64,000 nt of DNA from Allolobophora icterica (taxonomy: Eukaryota > Annelida > Clitellata > Crassiclitellata > Lumbricidae): positions 23,385,736 to 23,449,735 of the forward strand of contig OY744604.1 in assembly GCA_963556255.1 (NCBI GenBank). The letters are read 5' to 3'. The stretch's first letter is position 1; every line of letters starts with the position of its first letter. A program made the position numbers and the translations under genes. Positions 10,655 through 24,812 of this stretch are shown here, one piece after another. The notes below the pieces were generated by a model that was not told the DNA's origin, did not search any database, and saw only the letters and a list, made by a program, of their open reading frames with translations.

Positions 10655-12197
10655 GAGTCATTTTCCGGTAAATGCATAAATTGACAATTCAGCTGTCCCC
10701 GGTCATTTCTAAGAAAACAATGCCTAGTCTGATCATGCTAAGTGATTAGATTAAAACGTTATTGATCAGTCAACAATTTAAGACCTTTGAAAGTAATTCA
10801 GAGTAATAAAATAATTTATTACAATTTATTTTGAATTTAAAATGTTCCACTCCGTTACCGTCCCTAGGCTATAGTACATATTGCTTTCGTCTACAATTTC
10901 AAAATGATTTGCATTAAACCAAAAAATGTGACTGTTTCTTTTATAATAAACATAATTGCATATTTCTAAATACAACTTAGAAACTTACAACTTCAGTATA
11001 ATTTTTAAAAATATATTTTAACTTTTCCCCGGAAAATTATGTCCGCTCCGTTAAAATGTAAAAATTATCTCGTATCTCACAACCCTTCCAGTTCTTTGGT
11101 CCCGCAACTTAACACATCTCTTCTGTGAAGATCTATGTAAGTAAGTATGTCTTAATACAGGATCTGAATGCTAAGACAAATTTCTTACAAATTTTCATTT
11201 ATTACGTACCTCATGTGTTTTTTCATAATACATCCACTCCGTTACTGCATTTTTGCAATGATTATGAATAAATATAATTTAAATAATATTTTTAATATAA
11301 CGTTTATAAGCTATATAATGAGTGTACCGACGATTAATGTGGACGCATGAGAGATAATATGATATTTACCGTGCTGATACACAATTTGTCCACTCCGTTA
11401 ACTGTCCACTCAGTTACCATAAATGTGACCCTTGAGGTACTAAAATTTATTCCACTGTCAGGATAAGTCGTCTACTTAAATTATTATTTCTAATACAACT
11501 TATATAACAATATATGACATTTTAAATAAATTTTTGCTTCGGCAGACTGTTTTTTTTAAAGTTCACTTTTCACATTCTGTGCTCAATTCTCGACAAATGG
11601 TAACGGAGCGGAACTTTTTATGGTAATTTTTTATGTAATTTTGATGTTATGAGCAGATTTTTAAGACAACATCATAAATATTTTAATGTTTTTTTGTTCA
11701 TTTGATCACTGGTAATGATTAGCTGAAGTGATTTTTTTTGTTATTTGGCCAAAAAAAAATACAGTCAACTTTACGTTGATTAGATTCCCTATTTTTCTTT
11801 CGGTAACGGAGTGGAACTTCTTAACAAAATTTAAAATGTGATGGAATTAAATAATCATTTGTATTGTAATTTCTTTTATATTTATTTTATAAACATTAAT
11901 ACTAAGAACATATTGGCATGTCAAACTACACAGTAGGAAGCTGTGTACTACATATAAATAGCTCATATGTTTTGGTAACGGAGTAACGGAGTGGACAAAC
12001 ATTCCACTCCGTTTTTCGTAGGGCTATTTTCTTTCTGCTAAAAACTTCATAATTTTACATATTAGTGCAAAACCAAATATATATTAGTGAAATAGAAATA
12101 TTCAAGATTTGCTTCAAACAAAAATCAATGTAATTTGCCAAAAAATTTTTTTTGCTTCTTCAATTAGTGAATGTGACATATTACCGGAAAATGACTC
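10655..12197. mobile_element. AT-rich DNA transposon, 4-bp duplication, many subterminal 13-bp motifs
   Basis: Ends are GAGTCATTTTCCGGTAA and its exact complement (TTACCGGAAAATGACTC), flanked by ACAT (10651..10654, 12198..12201). Removing it makes the surrounding LINE continuous. The interior has no coding frame of note but carries about ten copies of a motif close to TCCACTCCGTTAC: one strand in the left half (10844, 11044, 11232, 11389, 11403), the other strand in the right half (11600, 11804, 11977, 11986), then TTCCACTCCGTTTTT at 12003. These could be transposase binding sites. GAG ends with 4-bp duplications would fit a Sola-like element, but without a transposase that is only a guess. 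Confidence 0.85.
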
Positions 12198-12201
12198 ACA
12201 T

Positions 12202-12412
12202 GTTGCTTTCGCTCGCACTGCAACCATGCCAAAGCGGGCATTCTCCGTTACCGGTCCCACTATCTGGAACGGGCTTCCTCTCGAATTGCAATCTCTCCTT
12301 CAGGACTCGTCCACCTCTTTCTTCTCTGCTCTCCGAGGTTGGGCTGGGAGCGCCTCTGAATAGTTACCTTGAAGGGCGCTCTATATAGATGTCTAGTTGA
12401 TTGATTGATTGA
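12202..12412 (+). mobile_element. LINE fragment (tetranucleotide-tail family), 3' end
   Basis: FARTATMPKRAFSVTGPTIW then NGLPLELQS matches the C-terminus of the copy at 19027..19485. The coding end is followed by CTTGAAGGGCGCTCTATATAG and a (TTGA)n tail, the usual 3' end of this family. Confidence 0.85.
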
Positions 12413-12612
12413 CATAGAGGCCACTTGAGTCCCATCTAATGTCCATGGAAATGCTGAGGGAAAGAGCAGGCTATGGTCTGTGACATGTGTTTTTCATGAG
12501 AAGGTCTTATGTAAAGAGGCACCATTCTAATTGTCATTTATTAAAGCGGAGCGTCGTCGACGACTGCTGCTAAGAAATCCAAAGCGATTGTCTATACGGA
12601 TGATTGGCAATG

Positions 12613-12990
12613 TGAATCTATACATATAGTTTCCATATAGTGTCCGTCTGTCGGGTGGACGCTACGTCACAAACGGGTTCTGTTCTATTGTGAAACATAA
12701 ACCTGTCGTCTTGACGACGGCGATCTTGGCGACGGTGATAATCAACAATACATAATTATAGACCTATAATATGACGTCATAATTATGACGGGCAAATACA
12801 CTAGTATCTATACATATAGTTTCCATATAGTGTCCGTCCGGATAAACGCTACGTCACAAACGCTTTCTGTTCTATTGTGAAACATAAACCGGTTGTGTTG
12901 ACGACGGCTGTCTTGACGACGGGGTTAAGTAACGATACATTATAGGCCTATATTATGACGTCATGATATGAAGGGAAAATACACTAGTTT
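12613..12990. repeat. Two tandem copies of a 190-bp unit, each with a CRE-like site
   Basis: The units begin ATCTATACATATAGTTTCCA (12613 and 12807) and each ends with TACACTAGT. Both contain GCTACGTCACAAACG, TTCTGTTCTATTGTGAAACA and a perfect palindrome TGACGTCA (12772..12779 and 12956..12963), the consensus site of CREB/ATF bZIP factors. They lie 0.5 to 0.9 kb upstream of gene A. A regulatory role is inference. Confidence 0.75.
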
Positions 12991-13184
12991 TAAATAATAA
13001 GACAAAGAAAACCGGTCCCTTTAGGACACAGCGGCGCAGAGAGACGGATCAGAACGAATAAAACCAATGCACATTAAGTTTAATGAAATGATAAACGCTT
13101 TTATCTGACTATTCAAGACCTATAATATTTGCTACTGCCAGAAGGTTGAAGGAATATCGGTTACATCTTGCCCTAAATCGTAGT

Positions 13185-13525
13185 TGCCTGCTTGTGTAAA
13201 CAGACTTAGGGTACAAAGTACGAAGAACATAATTATAACCTTGAGCTTTATTCAGTGGCTCAGCGCATGGCCTCAGCCAAAATAACATTCAGTCTATCAA
13301 TATTATAGCCTACAGTAACTCTTTAATTAACTTAGACTGTTTAGTTCGATCGATCGTAGAACTGCGCTTAGGTAGACTATCTATAGGATTTCATCTTGTG
13401 TATTCGATCAAAATTCTCTTACGTATAAAATACTGCAAGTACAATCGAAGGCAAAAGGAACATAGGCTTATAAAAATAGAGAAATCAAAAGTGCTTTCAA
13501 CTGTCGGATCTGTCTAGATGAGAAA
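13185..13525 (+). promoter_or_regulatory. Conserved upstream region of gene A
   Basis: This stretch aligns in broken form with 37670..38002 (before gene C) and with the complement of 30987..31340 (before pseudogene B). Shared blocks include CAGACTTAGG, TTCAGTCTATCAATA, GTTCGATCGAT and AAAGTGCTTTCAA just before the start codon. Gene A has TATAAAA at 13426..13432, about 95 bp before the ATG, a possible TATA box. Similarity from shared descent does not by itself prove function. Confidence 0.6.
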
Positions 13526-14669
13526 ATGGCTGCGAAAGGTTTAGACAGTGGTGGTATTAAACAAGAAGAGATCGACGATATGACAACATGTTGTATATGC
13601 ACCGAAGTCTACACCGATCCGAAGGCCTTGCCTTGCATTCATACATTCTGCATGAGGTGTCTCGAGGAGAATGGGCTAAAAACAAACAAAAAACCTGGAG
13701 ATGAGATGCCTTGTCCAATCTGTAGACGACTGTTCAAGATTCCTCCAGAAGGGTTTAACGGACTCCCGAAAAATTTCTTCATTGAAAGGCTGATACAAGT
13801 GTCGAATGTTTCAGATCAGTCTGCCTCTTCAAGATCTCCATGCGATACATGTGCCGAGGAAAATAAGGAAGAATCAGGTAAAAATATTCCTGCAGCCGAC
13901 ACATACTGCTTTGATTGCAATCAGAAATTTTGCGAAGAATGCAGCAGACATCATAGAAAATTTAAACTTACAAAGAATCACAAATTGATAGATATAAAAG
14001 ATCATGATGGTGGTCAAAATTCGATGGCCTACCTAGCACCAAGTGTTTGTGAACTGCATGAACGAAAGGTTCTGGATGTATATTGCGCTGACTGCAAAAC
14101 TGTTATATGCGCCATCTGCTTCATTGAAAACCATAGAAATCACGAAGGTTCTCATGTTGACAAATTCGTGGATGGTTTTAAGAAAGAGATCGAAAGCAAA
14201 GCAGAAGCAATAAACAAGTGCAGATCTATAGCTCAGGCGAAACAGGCGAAACTCCTGGAGGTGAAGGAAGACACACGAGAAAGAGTTGAAAAATTAGAAT
14301 CTGATGTAGCAAACAGAAAAGATGAACTGAAACAGCTAATCGATAAGCATGAGGCTTCTCTTCTACAAGATCTGTGTTTCATAAAGCAAAGCAAACTGAA
14401 AGAAATCCAAATGGCAACAGATGATGTTGATACATATTTATCGAGTTTAGAAACTTACAATTCTTATTGTCAAAAGATAATAGCTAAAGGATCAGCTAGT
14501 GACATCTGTCGTGCATTTTCGGACTTATCTTTTAGAGCGTTGGAGTTGCAAGAACAATGTCAACCTGTGAATGAAAGAGAAATTCAGTCGTTTAATTTAT
14601 GTTTCAAAAAATCTGAACTCGAAGAGTTTCTAAGGGAAAACTGTGACAACTTGATTGGTGAAATAGAAG
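13526..14669 (+). CDS. TRIM-NHL-like gene A, exon 1: RING, two B-boxes, coiled coil
   Basis: This 1,144-nt exon encodes the E3-ligase half of a TRIM protein. A C3HC4 RING lies at residues 22..66, with ligands C22, C25, C37, H39, C42, C45, C63 and C66 all present. A cysteine-rich B-box 1 follows at about 107..157 (CDTC..CFDC..CEEC..H) and a B-box 2 at about 174..212 (CELH..CADC..CAIC..H..H). From about 215 to 380 the sequence is charged and heptad-like, as expected of the dimerising coiled coil. The ATG follows a region conserved with paralogs, and all copies start MAAK. The exon ends GAAATAGAAG/GTAAGC, a strong donor in phase 1; reading through would add an intron-encoded tail. By family knowledge the RING recruits an E2 and transfers ubiquitin. 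Substrates are unknown. No lesion is seen. Confidence 0.93.
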
Positions 14670-15497
14670 GTAAGCGGTGGTTTCTGTCTATAGGCATTGT
14701 CATCAGCTTCGGCTATTCAATTGTATTTCTCAATAATTTAAAATTTATCATACTATATTTGCGGGGAACAGAATTCCCGCAGGTCATCTGCTTCTGAGCT
14801 TGTGCAGAAGAACGACACCTGATCCAATCATAGATGCTCGTTGATTCCACTGCTATGATGGCTTGGCATTTTAAAGAATGTCTGACATTGGGTTGAGTAG
14901 GCCTAAGTTTTGCGTGTTGCGAACCTCTTAAACTGCTCTTTTTCTTCTGGGCTAAGTAATCCGGGTATGTAGTGGCACACTGGAATATATAATCCGCCAG
15001 TAGTGATTATTCTAGTCACTTCATAGGCGGTTGAATACCGCGAATATGTCACGGCGTAAGTGTGCAGGGCATGCAACCTAGCCCCTCTGCCATTGCCCAC
15101 TGCCTCTGTGTCGCTGAATTACCCTGGGACACGGCAACCTTTGACATCGATTATAATTTTATTGAGCGCCTTTGAATAAGCTTATACCCCGACGTCGCTT
15201 TTGTGGACGCTGTAGAAATTTCGAGATTACGATTACGATCTTAGTATTCAGCTGCATTGTCACTACTCGATGGCAAACGAAAACTGATGTTTCTATAGGC
15301 CTAAATGTAAAGTGATGAAGTCCATGATTGTCTGTAGGCCTACACAACGTCGATTATTAAAGATAAATGTACCGGTTTTAAGGCATAATATAATGCATTA
15401 CTGCGTTACTACTAAAGATTACTGCTCCGGTTTTAAGGCATACGCATTACTGCGTGATTCCATATTATGAACTACAAGTCATCGTTGTTATTTTCAG
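14670..15497 (+). other. Gene A intron 1, with L2-like 3' end
   Basis: Intron from the GTAAG donor at 14670. Around 15150..15245 it holds a remnant L2-like LINE 3' end (GAGCGCCTTTGAATAAGCTTAT then AAATTTCGAGATTACGATTACG), also seen near 18660, 39330, 45700 and 48000. The rest has no recognised feature. Confidence 0.6.
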
Positions 15498-15597
15498 AAG
15501 AAGGTGACTCGAAGCCAAAGAAAAGTACACAAAGTCTTTTACGAAAACAAAGTAATGAAATTGAATCCTCTGAGAAAGGAAAACAAAATTATATTCT
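15498..15597 (+). CDS. Gene A, possible linker exon 2, probably decayed
   Basis: TTATTTTCAG (15488..15497) precedes a phase-1 frame EEGDSKPKKSTQSLLRKQSN that aligns with the start of gene C exon 2 (EECGSTSKKSGKQSLFAEQS). In C the exon runs 510 nt as a coiled coil. Here similarity stops after about 100 nt, the frame ends at TAG about 40 nt further on, and no good donor is seen. It is best read as a truncated relic of the C-type linker exon, skipped in the mature message. The end coordinate is approximate. Confidence 0.4.
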
Positions 15598-16410
15598 AAT
15601 GTCTTATTCAGTCTCAAATGTTTTCTACGTGTAGCCTACATTTCTTGTTTCTGGTTTAAGTAATGGACGACTTTTTCGACTGAACTGAAGCTAGCTGTTA
15701 GATGATAACGTAAAAGCGGTTTTTGTATGACCTATTTTCTGGTTTGGTTTTTTATGGTTATCCTTTTAGGGTGTCTGTAAATTTCGTTCTTTCATTTTAT
15801 ACCGTCCGCGTGACGCAGTTGTGAAATAACTCCATCTAATTCTGTATTGGTGAGCATAATTATATGATATAGTCCTTTATGTCACGTGCTATATAACCTT
15901 TCATGATATTATGTCCGGTTTTTTTCCCAAAAACTTTAAGTGTCATAGAAATTGGCCGGTGATCAGTGCTATCCTCACTAATTCCTGGTTTAAATATGGG
16001 TACCATTTCAGCAATTTTAATTCTTGTTGGAACAATCTACGTAGAGAAGGAGCAGTCCACAAAGTTAACTTAAAGGAATTGCACAATATGCAACATAGAA
16101 ATAGCTATGCAAGGCGCTGTCGTCGGTACCCCACTTTTATGCAATACGAAACGAGTGTCCCGCATTTAAACTTTCGTGTGAAAAAGAGACTCTTCCAAGA
16201 GGAATTTCACCAGCTAATGACTGGCCAATGCCTGTGAAGAAATCATTGCATTATTTTCCATATAACTCACACCTTTAACTGTGGTTTCACCAAAACTAAT
16301 ACAATCAATTATTTCTTTCCTTGATTACCATTTTTACTATTGATCTGGTAACACCACATTTTACATATATTTGAAAAACTGAGAATAAAAATCAGTAAAT
16401 TCTGTTACAG
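15598..16410 (+). other. Gene A intron before the coiled-coil exon
   Basis: Its right part (from about 16190) is similar to 1987..2240 in paralog 0. An open frame at 15911..16237 has no recognisable domain and overlaps this conserved intron, so I do not call it a gene. Confidence 0.5.
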
Positions 16411-16509
16411 ATGTAAGAAAGAAGATTGTGAACCTTGAAGAGAAACTGAAACAAGAGAAAAACGAGAAGGAACAGCTAATGCAAACGGAAGAAACACTAA
16501 GATCACAAG
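16411..16509 (+). CDS. Gene A, short coiled-coil exon
   Basis: Acceptor TTCTGTTACAG, then a 99-nt phase-1/phase-1 exon encoding VRKKIVNLEEKLKQEKNEK and on to LRSQ, ending AGATCACAAG/GTATAG. It has heptad spacing and high charge, so it extends the coiled coil between the E3 module and the propeller. Pseudogene B keeps the same exon (26274..26378, 105 nt), which supports it as real. Gene C lacks it. Joined to exon 1 and the NHL exon it gives an open 701-residue product. Confidence 0.82.
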
Positions 16510-16955
16510 GTATAGAGATTGACTAGTGCAATTTAATGATGGCTCACAGAACAGCTAAAAGCCGAGTATGTGTGTATGTATGTATGTGATAGCGCGTTTT
16601 AAGAATCTTATAAAGTTATTGTAACACGGCCATTTAGCAGATCTGAAAAAGGAGTGTCTTAGGATGAGCTGGAATGTTTTACGAGCTATTTGTAGCGGTA
16701 AGTTCTAACTTTAGATTGACGACTGTTTCTTGAAGACAGTCCAATACACGGTTTACGCATTGATGTGAGCAAGATAAATAAGAGAGAGCTGAACCAATAA
16801 GTCTCAACGAGCTGAGAGAACAGTGTTCGTCGACTTGGCTTTTTCTACACAGGAACACAGAGCTGTCTGTTATATTCTGGGGCCGAACCGGAAATAAATG
16901 CTCGGCCATTGAGGATGATCTTGAACCTAATTTGATCCTTAACCAGAAACCAGCG
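16510..16955. other. Gene A large intron, left part
   Basis: Intron from the GTATAG donor. There is no recognised transposon or gene. A minus-strand open frame at 16679..16909 resembles nothing I know. Confidence 0.45.
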
Positions 16956-17946
16956 CAGTGTGATTTTCCTTACAGATTTTATTTTAGTTACAGTTAGTTA
17001 TAGTTAATGGTTTTTCATTTTAGTTATAGTTGCGGTTATGCTATAATTTTTTAGTTATAGTTGATGGATTTTTATTCTAGTTAGTACTTAGTTATAGATA
17101 CTTTACCTTGATGCTAAAAAATTCATCAATTCTGATGAGGAGTAGCCATTCCCGAGTGATCTGCTACCCTTGATTGAATTATTGTTTTCACTTTAAAGAA
17201 AATAAAGAATAAATTACCCTTACGATAATTATTTTAACAGCTGTAACAACACTCAATCGCTTAAATGTTTTATTCCTCAGTCTCGTAATATGATACACTG
17301 CATCAGCCAGGGGCGTCAATCCCCCCTAAGTCATTGGAGCAACTTCTCCTTCCCCCTCTTCTTTCGCCCTTCCCCTCCCTCCCCCCCTAAAATATGGTGG
17401 CACACTCATTGACAGATCTTCTCCCCCTATTTCGTTGATGGAGCATTTGCTCTAAGGTTTCTATGGTGTAGACGCCCCTGGCATCAGCATCACGGCTATT
17501 TTAAATCACTTCTATTAGATACACGAAACATAGAATGTTTCGATATATCAATGACACATTGAAAAACACAGTTTTGATTGTCTTCGCTCGGGGTCGCTCA
17601 AAATCTTTAGAGACATTTTGACTACTATGACTACTAATTTCGCGAATTTGCGCCAGTCAACTTGGGTCCGTTCACCATAGAAATAATCAAATTTAATAAA
17701 ATGCACCATTACCACTGGATTAATTCATAAATCCAAAATCCTCGGTGCATATCACATTTTCACATACACACGTTTGTCGATATTGCATTTTTTCTTTAAA
17801 ACGGAAATAATGATGAATTTTCGTTAGTGTTATTCTCGACATAGTTATAGCTAATGATATTTTTAGTCATAGTTATCGTTAACGAAATCATTTATTTTCG
17901 TTCACGAACATTTTCGTAACAGTTATCGTTAACGAGAATCACACTG
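16956..17946. mobile_element. DNA transposon with CAGTGTGATT ends
   Basis: Terminal CAGTGTGATTTTCCTTAC and, from the right, CAGTGTGATTCTCGTTAAC. Next to both ends are arrays of TAGTTATAGTTAA-like motifs (16980..17100 and 17840..17935), probably subterminal repeats. I find no matching flanking duplication. It contains the MITE at 17308..17480 and sits directly against an L2-like LINE. Confidence 0.65.
17308..17480 (+). mobile_element. hAT-type MITE family M, copy 1
   Basis: 173 bp from CAGGGGCGTC to GACGCCCCTG, flanked by GCATCAGC at 17300..17307 and 17481..17488. It is highly similar in sequence and orientation to 31497..31662, and complementary to the two outer pieces of 49850..51271. The interior is pyrimidine-rich (CCCCCTCTTC) and noncoding. 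Confidence 0.9.
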
Positions 17947-18760
17947 GCATGTACGTCCGCCTCCTCCGTCGCATCCGGCCCATGATCGACTGACTCCATC
18001 ATTGCTATCTCCGTTGTCCACTCTGAAATTCCCTCTTCATGGACCTTGAATCCAGCCAGCTAACGCGTCTGCAACTTAGCCAAAACTCACTAGTTCGAGC
18101 TGTCACCAGAACGCCCAAACATCATCATTTCAGTCCCATCTTCAAATCACTTCATGGGTTAAAAACACTAGAGCGAATCCACTTTAAAGTCCTATCGCTA
18201 TTCTACAACTCCACACAATACTCCCAGCCCAAATATCTTCGCGAACTCTTCACCATCCAGCCAACCAGCTCTATCGGATCATTTCCGTATCTCAGTCTTT
18301 ATCGGCTCCTGGTCAGTACAGTAACTCACCTCAAGTTCTCCAACCGAGCCATATTAAACACTGCACCACGTTTCTGGAACGATTTCCCTCTGAATTCCGG
18401 AAATTTTCAGTTCCTCTATCATCATTGCCAATCACCCACCATCATCTGTTTCACGCTCCTCTATCTATCACCACTCGGGTTTTCCACTCAAAACGGAAAT
18501 CTGACCTCTACAAGAATTCATACCCCAAATCACCTGATCATTCGCCTTGCAATTCTCGACTTAAACGACACCCACCTTAGCAGCTACTCCACCTAATCTG
18601 ACCTCCTGGAAACCGGACTCTGTGCTCCTTTCGACAACCCTTTGGACAACCCTTCTGACTCTAGGCAGCGCTTGTGAATATGGTGGTGCCCTGCGTTTAA
18701 ATTTCGACTGGCGCTTCAGAATTGTGAAGTTTACGATTAGGATTATGATGTAGTTTGAAA
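17947..18760 (+). mobile_element. L2-like LINE, 3' half
   Basis: The open frame at 18039..18596 encodes the C-terminal part of a LINE reverse transcriptase: LTRLQLSQNSLVRAVTRTPK, SLHGLKTLERIHFKVLSLFY, then FSNRAILNTAPRFWND. It is 5' truncated. After the coding part comes a 3' end (GGCAGCGCTTGTGAATATGGTGGTG and on to AAGTTTACGATTAGGATTATG) repeated at several other loci in the window. Confidence 0.85.
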
Positions 18761-18939
18761 CATGCGAGAATTTCGAAAAATTGACCGCGACCCAGGCAGC
18801 GCATTTGAGGATGGACTGAAGCCGACGAATTCTGATCTTCAACGGGACCACAATGAAAATTTGCAAAAATCCAAGCGCGATATGATGAAGGAATGAACAA
18901 TGGTCACAGGAACGTCATGCGATAAATTCTGCGAATTCA

Positions 18940-18940
18940 G

Positions 18941-18981
<41 letters not shown>

Positions 18982-18983
18982 TA

Positions 18984-19026
<43 letters not shown>
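18940..19026. repeat. (AT)n followed by (ATCT)n
   Basis: Pure dinucleotide then tetranucleotide runs. The ATCT part is the 3' tail, read from the other strand, of the LINE at 19027..19485. Confidence 0.95.
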
Positions 19027-19725
<699 letters not shown>

Positions 19726-20212
19726 GACGTGTTCCACCATAGATATATCACCAACCAGAAGGACACTAAGGTCCTAGAAGACATGAAGACATGTGTTAAA
19801 TCAATTAAACTTCAAAGTAAACGAATTGTATATTAAATCCTATATGCGAGCAGTTGCTGAGGTCTATGTAAAGTGGACGACGTGTTTTGAACGGTGTTCA
19901 CTACACCATTTATCGATGACCTTTTGACAGTACACCTCGTGCACTCAACCTCTTTTCCTGTCTCCCTCCCTTTGTTTATGTGCACTAGTCTTTTTGAATT
20001 TGTCAATGCATCTCCAAATAACTCTCTTTTTCTCGCACTTATATGCGTTCATGCGTTAATGTAACAGATACCATCATCACCATCGGGTTAACCTGCTTGG
20101 TTTGTTGCACATGACAATAATTTATATTATTTTCATTTTTAGATTTTTAAACTTTTAATGAAATGTACACACCATTCTAAAATAGTTAACAGTTTTTTTT
20201 CTCTATTTCCAG
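19726..20212 (+). other. Gene A intron before the NHL exon
   Basis: From about 19930 it resembles the introns before the NHL exons of paralogs 0, B and C (pyrimidine-rich, CTCTTTTTCTCGCACTTATATGCGTT and a distant GGGTTAACCTGCTTGG also seen near 48228). The acceptor is TCTCTATTTCCAG. Confidence 0.6.
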
Positions 20213-21075
20213 TTGAACTTCAGTACAAATCCGATCCAGTTTTAGTTCAGACTATTAGAACAAAAGCCGCAGAAGAAGAAAAGAAAGGGATCTGTGGATT
20301 GACGATCTTAGACAAAGAATTGTTTGTCTTGAATGAAAAGAGTTCAGAAGTTGAAGTGTACGATTCGGTGGAATTCAATTTCAGACGTAAATGGAATTTA
20401 ATGGGATTGATTCACCCACGTGACATAGGATCCTGCAATAAAAACAAATGCCTCTACATTATCGATTCCAAAGTCAGCGGTCAGTCGAAGGAAATCTTGA
20501 GAGTTCATCCAAATGGAAAGTTAATAAAGAATTGGTCAACAGGAGACGTTTATGGAATGGGTCTGTCTGTTACAGATGAGGCGAATGTCATTTTAACTTT
20601 TTATAAGAAGAATATATTAAGTGAATATTCTCCAGATGGACAATTGATTCGTGAAATAAATCTGTCATCAGACGCAGGTATTCGTTCTCCATGGCATGCC
20701 ATTAAACTGACCAGTGGTCATTTCGTGGTCAGTCATGGCTATCTGGGTGATTATCTGAACAGAGTATGCGTAGTAGATGCAGATGGAAACCTTAAGAAGT
20801 CATTTGGTGGAAAACGTGGGTCGAGAATTGGGCAAATGAATCTTCCAGTTCATTTATTCATTGACGGAAATGGATTCGTGATGATCGTTGAGCGAGAGAA
20901 CCGTCGAATTTTGTTATTGGATTCAGATTTGGAATTTAAGAGAGAAATTCTATCCAAAGAAAAACACGGATTACGACATCCACAGAGGATTCTATTGGAT
21001 GAGTCAAATCGTCGAATGTTTGTGGCTGACAATGATTTGACTTATGATGGACGAATTTTAATATTTGAGTTTTAA
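20213..21075 (+). CDS. Gene A, last exon: NHL-type beta-propeller
   Basis: This 863-nt exon begins in phase 1 after CTATTTCCAG and ends with TAA. It encodes about 287 residues that form repeated propeller blades. Each carries a hydrophobic strand set with D-G-N/K turns, for example ILRVHPNGKLIKNWSTGD, LSEYSPDGQLIREINLSSD, VCVVDADGNLKKSFGG and ILLLDSDLEFKREILSKE, which suits a six-bladed NHL fold. In TRIM2/TRIM3/TRIM71-type proteins this domain binds target proteins or structured RNA. The arrangement RING, B-box, B-box, coiled coil, NHL is complete across the gene. No frameshift or stop is present. Blade boundaries were judged by eye. Confidence 0.9.
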
Positions 21076-21081
21076 CGATTG

Positions 21082-21087
21082 ATTAAA
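21082..21087 (+). promoter_or_regulatory. Possible polyadenylation signal, gene A
   Basis: ATTAAA lies seven bases after the stop. The same context GATTAAATATTAT or AATTAAATATTAT follows the stop in gene C (49233). It is very close to the stop, so another site may be used. Confidence 0.3.
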
Positions 21088-21539
21088 TATTATGTTTTAC
21101 CTTGAAATCAAGGTAATTTGTTTTCAAATGTTATCTTCGTCTATAGTAGCCTAAGTCGTTAAATATCTGATATTCATAATTTATAAGGCGCTAATTTCAT
21201 TTTTTAGGACGTAAGCTCTTACAATGTCTCGCGTGATATTTCGTTTAGCAAATCATATATTTAAGCTAGTTTAGTGTTTTTAGCTTACAGTTTGTTTGCA
21301 TGAAAAACTTATTTAGTTTAAGAGTGATTTAATTGTTTTAAAAGAAATATCGGATCATGATAAGAACTTTTTTTTAAAACGTTGTGCTTGGTTATTTACT
21401 TGGGACATTTGTTTGCTGGTCTATTTGGCATACAATCTAAGCAGATGAGATTTGTTGGAAAGTTAACTACAGGGCAATTTCAAAAGAGATGTTTCTGGGT
21501 GTCGTTGTAGTGTATTGGTGATTATGTTAGCTCAGTGTG
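21088..21539. other. 3' flank of gene A
   Basis: AT-rich, with no recognised gene or transposon end. Confidence 0.5.
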
Positions 21540-22150
21540 TTATTCGGTTAAAATGTATTATGTTTTAGTAAGTGGTAGCCATATCCATAAGTATGCAGAC
21601 GACTGCTACCTCATGACACCTTCCAATAGTTCATCGGTACCTTTAGAGCTGGACCATGTGTCACAATGGGCTGCAGAATGCAACCTAAAACTCAACTTCA
21701 ATAAATCGCGTGAATGTTGATTGGCCGACCAAGGGGGTCTGGACTAACCTAATCTTCTCGAGGTTAAGCTGGAGCTAGAAAGGGTCACCAGCATGGTGAT
21801 CCTGGGCGTCACTGTCTCGGCGGATAGCCTAGGTTTCGAGGGACATATTCAGCGCATATGTTGCCGGGGTGCCAATCCCTATATATTATGAATTGCGCAC
21901 TATGGTCCCCATGGCCTCCGTGGCCCTCACCTTCATGATGTGGTGCGGGCCACGCACTCGTATGCTGTATGCCTCCCCGATTGATGGTACTTTATTTGAT
22001 GGGGGTCCATTACGGGAATGGCTTCATTCCGTTATGCTCCGACTAATCAAATGCCATTACCTCCCTGAAGACACTCCCTCCTTTGAACAGCTATGCGCCA
22101 ATTATAGACTAGGCTTGGAATTTCAAAATGACCTTGTTAGAAGCTAATCA
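21540..22150 (+). mobile_element. LINE reverse transcriptase fragment
   Basis: HKYADDCYLMTPSNSS carries the YADD catalytic motif of non-LTR reverse transcriptases, followed by WAAECNLKLNFNKSREC. After several breaks come LERVTSMVILGVTVSAD and a C-terminal CHYLPEDTPSFEQLCA segment. It is truncated at both ends, with stops and frameshifts. Confidence 0.8.
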
Positions 22151-22239
22151 TGTAACAATTTTGCTGATAGGTGTTTCTAGACTAATTTCACTCTGCTGAA
22201 AACGAAAATCGCGGGTAGCAAGCTGGATTTTTAGCGGTT

Positions 22240-22520
22240 GCATGAGACAACAAGATGGAGCCCATAATGGCGGCCCGTATCTTCATATGGCTATAAGTAA
22301 AGTTACGTATGTGATGAAAACATGATTTTAGAGTCTAAATTAACATTTGGGGGTCAAGGAATGCACTGGAACTAAAGACACATATGTAACACTGACAGAA
22401 AACAAAATGGCGGACAAAATAGCGGCCAATAGGGCCTATCTTCAAATGGCTATAAGTAGAGCCATGTATGTGATTTTAGAGTCTAAATTAAAATTTTCTG
22501 GGTCACGGAATGCGATTTTG
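22240..22520. repeat. Two degenerate tandem copies, about 145-bp period
   Basis: Each unit has AATGGCGGCC/AATAGCGGCC, TCTTCATATGGCTATAAGTA and GATTTTAGAGTCTAAATTAA, then GGGTCAAGGAATGC or GGGTCACGGAATGC (about 22273..22365 and 22412..22512). No coding potential is conserved. Confidence 0.75.
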
Positions 22521-22659
22521 ACGGATTATTTTGTCCAAAAGCAGACGTTGCTCAGTAATTTCTAACATGCTGGAGTTTACTGGCACTAGGTTTGTGCACC
22601 GGTCTTATTCGTTGGTTAGCCAAGAATTTGTATGCATACAAAAGGTAACTCTACGATTA

Positions 22660-24812
<2,153 letters not shown>

